Assembly: GCF_900683735.1 (NCBI RefSeq)
Contig: NZ_LR215979.1
Coordinates: 1,364,001-1,428,000, forward strand
Direction of reading: 5' to 3'
Length of the DNA stretch: 64,000 nt
Origin: Fusobacterium ulcerans ATCC 49185
GTDB lineage: Bacteria > Fusobacteriota > Fusobacteriia > Fusobacteriales > Fusobacteriaceae
Under the pieces are notes generated by a model that saw only the letters and a list, made by a program, of their open reading frames with translations, searched no databases and was not told the origin of the DNA. Position 1 is the first letter of the stretch, and each line of letters starts with the position of its first letter. Positions 45,593 to 52,803 of this stretch are shown here, in pieces. Position numbers and translations under genes: made by a program.

Positions 45593-46121
45593 ATTTCCTT
45601 ATTTTTCTCTCTTTGTTCTAATATTAAATTTTTTATTTCTTCAAACTCTTTAAATGTTAGTGCAAAACCATAACTATACTCTTTATTTTCATAACTAAAC
45701 TTCATTCTTCTAAGTTTTTTTGACCATCCAGTTGTTCTTGGAGTAAATATTGTATATATTGATGTTTTTAGAGAGTCATCATACACAATTTTGATATTAT
45801 TGTTATTTTGATATTATTGTTATTAGGTAACTCATATTTTTTAAAAACTATACCAAATACTCCAAGTTTTAAAATAATTTTATCTTTAGCTATTTCTAAA
45901 TTTTCATCTGCTGTAAAAGTTAGTTTGTTAATTACTAAAGCTAAAATCCCCAATTTAATGAAAAATGGGAAATAAAACAATGCTCTTTCAAATCCTACAA
46001 AAATAAAAGAAAATATAAGTAAGATTATTATCTGAAAAATCCAAAGAAGTGCTTCTTTCAGCAGAATTTTGTTATTTGTTTTTTTAACGAGTATTATATT
46101 TTCCTTTTTTTCGATTTTCAA
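45589..46121 (-). pseudogene. Immunity gene E, broken by a 17-bp tandem duplication
   Basis: Two frames join into one protein related to immunity B. The first part (46121 down to about 45820) has two membrane segments and KLTFTADENLEIA. The second part has RRMKFSYENKEYSYGFAL and NLILEQRE. The frame breaks at 45789-45822, where a 17-bp unit is repeated exactly. Removing one unit restores NNNNIKIVYDDSLK, matching gene B. The start is TTG 46121, behind GGAGG and inside the end of toxin module E. Confidence 0.85.
45789..45822. repeat. Exact 17-bp tandem duplication in immunity gene E
   Basis: TTTTGATATTATTGTTA occurs at 45789-45805 and again at 45806-45822. The 17-bp gain shifts the reading frame. 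Confidence 0.95.
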
Positions 46122-47196
46122 CTTTTTCTTTCCCTCCGTTTTCTAGATAAATTTCATACCTCAATTTTAGAGTTTTCCCTGTGATTTTTATTAGATTCTT
46201 TTTAGTTGCTTCTGGAGTTTGGCTTAGTTGCTCAAGTTCTTTTGTAGTTTCAATTATTCTCTTATTTATGTTTATTGTTTTTTCTTGAATAAAGACTGTA
46301 TTATCAATACTTGTATGTACTTCCCACTCTTTAGGAGTACCTACAGAAATACCAAAGATATATTTTATTCCTGAAAAATTTCCTTTCATATCTGTCAAAT
46401 TTTCCATACCATAGTATTTATATCCCACCCCTTGAAGTGCTAATCCTGTTCCGATAAGATCTTCTTTTGAGTTAACTTTTGGTAATATTGTTGTACTAAT
46501 ACTGGCACCTAAATTTAAAAGACCAGCCCCTATTCCAAAATCAAATGTTTCTATAAGATAGCCCTCTTCCTTTTCTGTATTTATAATATAATAAGAGCTT
46601 TTTCCAAAATTTGGTCTTACCATAAATGCCCCTGCAATATTAAATGATTCTGTGGAAAAACCATATTTTTCTCTGTTTTCCTCAGAAATACCATCTATTA
46701 CCTTTTGTGCTTCACTTCCACTTATATCTCTTCCTGCATATTTTTCTTGGAATTCTTTTTCTAGTTTTTCTGTGTATTTACCTTTGTTTTTTGTTCCTTG
46801 AATTGCATCTTCCACTCTTTTAGCTGTGCTTTCTGTTTTTGCATCATAACTATTAAAATGTCCAAGTTCATGCCCTACCAAAGTCAGAACTTTATTTGCA
46901 TCTGCTAATGCCAGTACTTTTCTATCTATTGCTATTGTATTATTCTCAGGTGATGCAAAAGCTTCTACTCCTGTTGGAAGATCTCCTATAAGTATTTTTG
47001 GAGTTTCTCCTTTATATTTTAGATCAGCTGCAAATGAGTCTACTAATGCTTGAACTCTATTAGCTTTTTCATTTAAATCTTTTTCTATTATATTTCCATT
47101 TTCATCTACAGTTTTTTCTTCTAGTTTTATATAATGATGACTTGCCTGCCCTTTTTCTTTAAATAGCTTTCCATAAACTTTTTCCTCCAACTCCAA
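46084..47196 (-). pseudogene. Orphan toxin C-terminal module E
   Basis: A frame of 370 codons; the first codon is an internal TTG without a convincing ribosome site. A junction at about 47190 joins non-homologous sequence to the shared EKVYGKLFKEKG region. HELGH is at residues 109-113. The C-terminal domain (FGKSSYYIINTEKEEGY to VENRKKGKYNTR) is nearly the same family as that of module B. The 3' end overlaps immunity gene E by 38 bases. Confidence 0.75.
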
Positions 47197-47241
47197 GAAT
47201 AGTACTAATTTCTATTTTTTACTCATTTTCTTAAGTTCTTT

Positions 47242-47293
47242 TTAATATTTTAATGAGCAGTCCAAATTAATTGGACTGCCCTTAAAATATTAA
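47242..47293 (-). repeat. Cassette-end palindrome 3
   Basis: The most perfect copy: outer arms TTAATATTTTAA and TTAAAATATTAA, inner arms GCAGTCCAA and TTGGACTGC. It lies three bases after the stop codon of immunity gene D. Confidence 0.9.
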
Positions 47294-47296
47294 TTA

Positions 47297-47866
47297 TCAT
47301 TCTTTCAGAGATTCTAAACCTTTTAAATCAATGCTAGAAAGTATATCCTGCATAAAAAAAGAAGAAGATTTGTACAAATTTGTTATTTCAAATATATCAC
47401 TTTTCCATTTTGGATAATTTTCCTTATACTTTTTCATAAATTCATTTGTAGATGCTAAAATTCCATAAAAATCTTGTGTTAATAATAAAACCCAATTTTT
47501 TTTTGATGAAAATAGAATATTTTCTAAAAATATAAAATTATCTTCTATATAATCTTTATAATCTTCATAGTTTGTCTTTATATCTATTAGAAAATATTCA
47601 TCTTTTTTATTGCATTCATTATTTTTTTTTCCTTCTGTTATCAAGCCATAAAAATAATCTTCTTCAAAAAAGAACATAGTTTTAATCAAAGCAATATAAC
47701 TATCATAGAGTAAAATTCCAGATGGAGTATCTGAAGCAACTTGTGATAAAAGAATTTGCTTTTTGAATTTTGAAAAAAAAATATGCTTTTCTGATAAACA
47801 AGGACTTATAATTAAATCTTCATATACCATTTTCATTTCATTAAAATCAAAGTCATTTTTTATCAT
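47297..47866 (-). CDS. Predicted soluble immunity protein D
   Basis: A protein of 189 residues without membrane segments, acidic and rich in aromatic residues. The start at ATG 47866 has GGAG seven bases before it. It differs from the membrane-type immunity proteins of the array, so its toxin was of another type. The toxin part of its cassette ends just before it (LEEKN and stop), so the cognate toxin domain has been lost. No family is recognised; the immunity role is inferred from position between orphan module and palindrome. Confidence 0.5.
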   Translation of the reverse strand: MIKNDFDFNEMKMVYEDLIISPCLSEKHIFFSKFKKQILLSQVASDTPSGILLYDSYIALIKTMFFFEEDYFYGLITEGKKNNECNKKDEYFLIDIKTNYEDYKDYIEDNFIFLENILFSSKKNWVLLLTQDFYGILASTNEFMKKYKENYPKWKSDIFEITNLYKSSSFFMQDILSSIDLKGLESLKE

Positions 47867-47890
47867 TTTCAAACTCCTTCATTAACAAAT

Positions 47891-48289
47891 TTAATTTTTC
47901 TCTTCTAGTTTTATATAATGGTGACTTTCCTGCCCTTTTTCTTTAAATAGCTTTCCATAAACTTTTTCCTTTATAGTATTTCCTTTTCCTCCCACTCCTG
48001 GATCTGTTATTCCATCATAAACTGCTTCTAAATACTCTCCTGCTTTTACAATCTTATCTCTTTCAGATTGATTCAATAAATCTGTATGAAGTTCTGCATC
48101 TAATACTTTATCTTCATCTTTTGTTATAACTTGGGCTTTGTCTAAGTCTGTATTAAATCCTAGCTCTTCAGCAGTTTTATTATCTCCTTTTACTATAAAA
48201 TCTGTATTTACTGCTGTTGCATTTGTATCCTGTCTCTTATCCTGTCCTCCTGTTACTTCTATTACTGGTAAAAAAATATTTTTAATCTC
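47891..48289 (-). pseudogene. Orphan module D, pre-toxin part only
   Basis: A 132-codon frame without a start codon. It begins in the exoprotein body (VIEVTGGQDKRQDTNATAVN), passes through the shared DFIVKGDNKTAEELG region and stops at KLEEKN, before the protease-like motif and the variable domain. It is a truncated cassette joined directly to immunity gene D. Confidence 0.75.
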
Positions 48290-48334
48290 TTAACGAGTAG
48301 CCTAAAATTAATTAGGCTACCTATAAAACATTAA
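48282..48334 (-). repeat. Cassette-end palindrome 4
   Basis: Outer arms TTAATGTTTTA and TTAAGAGATTAA with one mismatch and one G-U pair; inner arms GTAGCCTAA and TTAGGCTAC. It lies six bases after the decayed immunity gene C. Confidence 0.85.
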
Positions 48335-48340
48335 AGTTTT

Positions 48341-48880
48341 TTACCTTGTTTCTCTTTGTTCCAATATTAAGTTTTTTATTGTATTGTAATTATTCTCTGA
48401 TAAATCATATCCAAAGCTGTAAGTTTTATTTTCATAAGTTAACTTCATTAATCTATATTTATTAGGATTTAAAATTGAAAATAGAAACTTTGTAGGCATT
48501 TTTAAAGTTATATACATTCCTAAGCTTGTTTCAAATAAAGTACTGTATGACACATCGAGAAAGTCATCATTGACTATTTTTATCTTTTTTAATGGAATTT
48601 TTCCAAAATAAAAATTTATAAATATTTGATCTTTTTTATAATCATTTCTTCATCAGCAAGATATGAAAGTCTATATGGAATAATACTTAACAAATGTAAT
48701 CCTACTCCAAATAATAAAAAAATATATCATTATTTTATAGCTAAAAAAAGGTAAACTCAGTAATGATACAAATAAAAGTATTATAAATTGTATAATCAAA
48801 GGAATCTTTAAATATTTTCCATTATATTTTTTTATAATTACTTCATTTTCTAATTTTAAGATTTTTATTTTTGCCTCCAC
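48341..48880 (-). pseudogene. Immunity gene C, broken by two homopolymer frameshifts
   Basis: Three pieces read as one relative of immunity B and E: a first part with EVIIKKYNGKYLKIP and membrane segments, a middle LADEEMIIKKDQIF and a last part MKLTYENKTYSFGYDL ending NLILEQRE. Frames change in a run of seven T (about 48720) and in a run of six A (about 48630). No toxin module precedes it; 48881-49056 holds only degenerate sequence (a YGTNKYTLEYINNI fragment). Loss of the toxin would remove selection for the immunity gene. Confidence 0.75.
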
Positions 48881-49056
48881 TTAGATTTATTTTTTTAAGA
48901 TTAATATAAAAAGGAGATTATAAGAATTAGTTAATAAATAATTAATTTAGAACACTCTTCTTCAAAATATTAATTCTTATATATTTTTAAGTTTTCTGAA
49001 AACCCTATCCATTATTTTTATATGTTATTTATATACTCTAATGTATATTTATTCGT

Positions 49057-49108
49057 TCCATATTTTATTAAGTGACTCAAATTAATTGAGCCACCTGTAA
49101 AATATTAA
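49057..49108 (-). repeat. Cassette-end palindrome 5
   Basis: Inner arms are GTGGCTCAA and TTGAGTCAC, fully paired as RNA on the minus strand through one G-U pair; the outer arm TATTTTA pairs with TAAAATA. It lies three bases after immunity gene B. Confidence 0.8.
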
Positions 49109-49111
49109 TTT

Positions 49112-49612
49112 TTATTTTCTTTGACTTAAGATTAGACTTTTTATTTCATCATACTCTTTAGGAGTCAGTGCAAAACCATAGGCATATATTTTATTTTCAT
49201 AAATGAATTTCATTCTTCGTAACTTTCCTGGGCGCCAAAGTGTACTTGGAACAAATATTGTGTTTATAACAGTTTTCAAAGAATCATCATATTCAATTCT
49301 TACATTACTGTCATTTGGCAACTCATATTTTTTTAAAATTAAACCAAATGCTCCAAACTTCAAAACAATTTTATCTTCAGCTATTTCTAAATTTTCATCT
49401 GCTGTAAAAGTTAGTTTACTAGTTAACAATGAGAAGAGTACTAACTTTAATGAAAAGTTTAAAATAAATAAAGCATTTTCATTCCCCATAAAAGAATAAG
49501 AAAATAAAAATAGAATCAATATTGCTATAAAATAAATTATACTATTCTTTATTATTCTTTTATTATTTGTCCTTTTAACGAGTATTATATTTTCCTTTTT
49601 TACGATTTTCAA
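49112..49612 (-). CDS. Predicted membrane immunity protein B
   Basis: A protein of 166 residues with two adjacent membrane segments (about 20-60) and a C-terminal domain with KLTFTADENLEIAEDKIVL, RRMKFIYENKIYAYGFAL and a final IKSLILSQRK. I place the start at TTG 49612 because the same TTG, 11 bases after GGAGG, begins the aligned gene E; an ATG at 49630 is the alternative. It overlaps the end of toxin module B in another frame by 38 bases. It is the only intact member of the B/C/E family here. Confidence 0.65.
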   Translation of the reverse strand: MKIVKKENIILVKRTNNKRIIKNSIIYFIAILILFLFSYSFMGNENALFILNFSLKLVLFSLLTSKLTFTADENLEIAEDKIVLKFGAFGLILKKYELPNDSNVRIEYDDSLKTVINTIFVPSTLWRPGKLRRMKFIYENKIYAYGFALTPKEYDEIKSLILSQRK

Positions 49613-50123
49613 CTTTCTCTTTTCCTCCATTTTCTAGGTATATTTCATATCTTAATTTTAAGGTCAGTCCAGTTATTTTTAATAAATTTTTTTTAGTTTC
49701 TTCTGAAGTCTGACTTAATTGCTCAAGTTCTTTTGCAGTTTCAACTATTCTTTTATTTATATTTACTTTTTCTTCCTTAATAAAAACTGTATTATCAATA
49801 CTTCCATGTACTTCTAGCTTTTCAGGAAACATGTTTTCGGAAAATCCTAAAATTAATTTAACTCCTGAAAATTTTCCATTCATATCAGTTAAATATTCAG
49901 TTCCATAATTTTTATATGACCCTCCTACAGTTAAAGAAGTTCCTGTAAGTTCTTCTTTTGAATTAACTTTTGGTAAAATTGTCATACTAATAGCTCCACC
50001 TATACTAGGAGTTCCAGCCCCTATTCCAAAATCAAATGTATTAACTAAATATCCTTCCTCCTTTTCTGTATTAATAATATAATAAGAGCTTTTTCCAAAA
50101 TTTGCTTTTACCATAATAGTCAC
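49575..50123 (-). pseudogene. Orphan toxin module B, variable domain only
   Basis: A 182-codon frame that starts only 14 bases from palindrome 6 and has no pre-toxin or protease-like part. It begins at the point VKANFGKSSYYIINTEKE, where modules of this family become variable, and ends VENRKKGKYNTR like module E. An ATG or TTG exists near the start but no good ribosome site. It is therefore a tail-only cassette, joined directly at the palindrome. Confidence 0.7.
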
Positions 50124-50137
50124 TCTACATATTCTAA

Positions 50138-50189
50138 TTAATATCTTAATAGATAGCTCAAATAAATTGAGCTACCTATAAAACATTAA
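50138..50189 (-). repeat. Cassette-end palindrome 6
   Basis: Outer arms TTAATGTTTTA and TAAGATATTAA pair completely as minus-strand RNA with two G-U pairs; the plus strand would have A-C mismatches. Inner arms are GTAGCTCAA and TTGAGCTAT. It overlaps the stop codon of immunity gene A. Confidence 0.9.
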
Positions 50190-50725
50190 CTTTTATTTAT
50201 AATATTATTTAATATACTTACCACTTTTTTAGCTTCTTCTATCTGAAGGTCATAGCCCCAACAATAAACTTTTTCCTTTGTTTCTATTTTTACTATTTTA
50301 TAATCTTCTTCTTTATAGCTACGATCGTATTTAAAAATTTCTTCTCTTTTTTTTATATAGATTTTTGTTATATCTTTAATCAGAAATTCTGATTTACTTT
50401 TTAAATACTCTCCATCTTTTGATTGTAGAGTAATCTTTAAACCATCAATAATAATAAACTCATCCCAATACTTTATGAGTTCTACATTATAACCTAAAAA
50501 AATTGGAAAACTCAATAATACTTGTATAAATAATTGTAATGGTGTACTCTCAAATGTAAAAAGTGGTATTTTTTTAACTTTTAAAGTTTTTAATATACTA
50601 TATTGTACAAAAATAGTTATAAGGAAGTATATACATATCCATATTTTTACATGCTTCTTTTTTTCTTTCTTAGCTGTTTTTAAAATAATAGTTTCAATAT
50701 TATTTTTTTTTATATTAATATCCAT
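50186..50725 (-). CDS. Predicted membrane immunity protein A
   Basis: A protein of 179 residues. The start at 50725 (MDINIKKNN) follows GAGGAGG and overlaps the end of toxin module A by 11 bases. Two membrane segments (about 27-45 and 60-80) are followed by a cytoplasmic domain ending VYCWGYDLQIEEAKKVVSILNNII, similar to protein F. The match of similar toxin tails with similar immunity proteins (A with F) supports the role. Confidence 0.65.
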   Translation of the reverse strand: MDINIKKNNIETIILKTAKKEKKKHVKIWICIYFLITIFVQYSILKTLKVKKIPLFTFESTPLQLFIQVLLSFPIFLGYNVELIKYWDEFIIIDGLKITLQSKDGEYLKSKSEFLIKDITKIYIKKREEIFKYDRSYKEEDYKIVKIETKEKVYCWGYDLQIEEAKKVVSILNNIINKS

Positions 50726-52109
50726 TTTTACCTCCTCTTGGATGGTATTTTTTGTTATACTCATAAAATGTAAGTTCCTCTTTCTTTATTATAGTTGCAC
50801 CATCTGCTATACTTGCACGAACTCCAAAAGGATAGAAACTTTTTCCAATAGAAAACTTTACTCCTAACCATTCATTATTTGTATTATAAATAATATCAAA
50901 TCCTCCTCCTACAACTTCTAAGTAAGGAATTTTAAAACTTACTCCTATACTATGTGCTCTTCCTTCTAGAATTGTTGGATCATTTACAAAAGGAAAGAAT
51001 GAAAATTCCAAAGAAGTATCCAAATCTGGATTTGTTATTTGAAGAGCACCATCTAATGTATGAAATACTGTGACTTTATCATTTTTGTAATCTCTAGTTA
51101 CATATCTTGAAATTCCTGCTCCTACTCTTCCACCAAAACTTGCCCCTACATTTACATTATATCCTGTAGTTGAATTTTCTTTATTTTCTTCTGGTATACC
51201 ATCTATTATTTTCTGTGCTTCTTTTCCACTTATATCTTTTCCTTCATACATATTTTTGAAATATGCTTCATAATCTCCTGTAACTTCTTTTTTGCTTACT
51301 GCTCCTAATACTGTATTTTCTATTCTTGAAGCTGTACTTTCTGTTCCACTATCATAACCATTAAAGTGTCCCAGTTCATGAGCTAATATACTCAATATTT
51401 TGTTAGAATCTGCTGAAGCCAATATATTTCTATCTATTGCTATTGTATTATCCAAAGTTGAGGCAAATGCTTCTTCTCCAACAGGAAGATCTCCTATCAA
51501 AATTCTTGGTATTTCACCTTCATAACCAACACTTGATGCAAAATATTTCAATAGATCTTGTACTCTATTTCCCTTTTCATTTAACTTATCAGTTAATATT
51601 TCTCCATTTTCATCTATTACTTTTTCATCAAATTTTACAAATCCAGGATAATTTTCTGCTGCTTTTTTCAACATATCTCCATATATTTGTTCCTTGATTG
51701 TATTAATCTTTCCTCCCACTCCAGGATCTGTTATTCCATCATAGACAGCTTCTAAATACTCTCCAGCTTTTACTATCTTGTCTCTTTCAGATTTATTTAA
51801 TAGATCTGTATGAAGTTCGGCATCTAATACTTTATCTTCATCTTTTGTTATAACTTGGGCTTTGTCTAAGTCTGTATTAAATCCTAGTTCTTCAGCAGTT
51901 TTATTATCTCCTTTTACTATAAAGTCTGTATTCACTGCTGTTGCATTTGTTTCCTGCCTCTTATCTTGACCTCCTGTTATTACTGATAAGTTTGGAGCTC
52001 CTACTCCACTTATCTCTATTCCTCCACCACTTACTTTATTTGTATCTTTATCTTTTAAATGTTCTACTGTTATATTTTCAGCCTTTACTATCAGTTTAAA
52101 AGCTATATT
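50715..52109 (-). pseudogene. Orphan toxin C-terminal module A (longest)
   Basis: A 464-codon frame that opens after a stop in the flank of palindrome 7 and has no start. It has the end of an exoprotein body (VKAENITVEHLKDKD, then GGGIEISGVG), the shared pre-toxin DFIVKGDNKTAEELG, the metalloprotease-like AHELGHFNGYD and the variable tail ending YHPRGGKNGY. It shows the order of parts in the missing parent gene. The parent differs from the intact exoprotein of this window, whose last 300 residues are unrelated. Confidence 0.75.
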
Positions 52110-52112
52110 TTA

Positions 52113-52164
52113 TTAATATCTTAATGAGTAGTCCAAGTTAATTGGACTACTTTTAAAATATTAA
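52113..52164 (-). repeat. Cassette-end palindrome 7
   Basis: Outer arms TTAATATTTTA and TAAGATATTAA with one G-U pair; inner arms GTAGTCCAA and TTGGACTAC. It lies three bases after the stop codon of the lipoprotein gene, at the boundary between the intact gene set and the orphan array. Confidence 0.9.
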
Positions 52165-52167
52165 TTT

Positions 52168-52803
52168 TTATTTTTTTAACATTTGTCTTAAATCTTCAGG
52201 AAAATCTTCTGCCCATCCTCTATACAGAGTTTCTCTATCAGTCATTTTTATATTATTATATTTAATAGTTACATAAATTTTTTTTAACAAAATTGTAGGT
52301 ATCTTTGTTTTAGATTTTACTGTTTTTCCATCTTTATCTAATATTTCTATTTCTCCTATATCTATTATTAATTCATTATTTTTTGTATGTTGTATATCTA
52401 CTGGTGGTTCAAAATAATATTTAGGGCCATTCTTTGAATCAAGTATCTTTGAATCTAATATATTCTCTCTTATCTGATTTTTTGGAATAATATATTCCTT
52501 TCCATTTATTATTAATTTCATATCATTATAAAATTTAATATGATGATTTTTGAATCTATCTTCATCAATAGGACTTTCAAATCCATAATGTTGATTAAAT
52601 CTAATTCCATATAATACATAAATTCTTTCCTCCATTTGAGAAATATTATCTCTGGGAATTCCCATTCTATTTACTTTCCCATTTTCTATTGTTCCATATA
52701 TGCAATAATAAGTATAAGTTCTAATTGTTGATTTTGCCTCTAATTTTATACAGCTGTAAAATAATAAAAGCAGTAATATTAAAATTAAATTTTTATTTTT
52801 CAT
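52168..52803 (-). CDS. Predicted lipoprotein immunity protein of the large exoprotein
   Basis: A 211-residue protein with a signal peptide ending in a lipobox-like LFYSC (cysteine near residue 18), so it should be lipid-anchored and exposed to the periplasm or outer surface. The rest is beta-rich with no known family. It overlaps the 3' end of the exoprotein gene by 11 bases, as immunity genes do. A lipoprotein is the usual type of immunity for lipase effectors that act in the periplasm (known for T6SS Tle/Tli pairs), which fits the hydrolase-like C-terminus of the exoprotein. Confidence 0.65.
   Translation of the reverse strand: MKNKNLILILLLLLFYSCIKLEAKSTIRTYTYYCIYGTIENGKVNRMGIPRDNISQMEERIYVLYGIRFNQHYGFESPIDEDRFKNHHIKFYNDMKLIINGKEYIIPKNQIRENILDSKILDSKNGPKYYFEPPVDIQHTKNNELIIDIGEIEILDKDGKTVKSKTKIPTILLKKIYVTIKYNNIKMTDRETLYRGWAEDFPEDLRQMLKK

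Noticed and set aside
43026-52164. Palindromes as classical integron attC sites
   Set aside because: They lack the GTTRRRY/RYYYAAC core boxes and no integron integrase is seen in the window; only the cassette-like layout is similar.
43026-52164. Palindromes as ordinary intrinsic terminators
   Set aside because: None is followed by a U-run on the transcribed strand, and the strong similarity of the outer arms is unusual for independent terminators. This is still possible, so it is kept as an alternative within the finding.
43026-52164. CRISPR array
   Set aside because: The repeats are about 1-3 kb apart, contain genes between them, and are palindromes of variable sequence; no cas gene is present.
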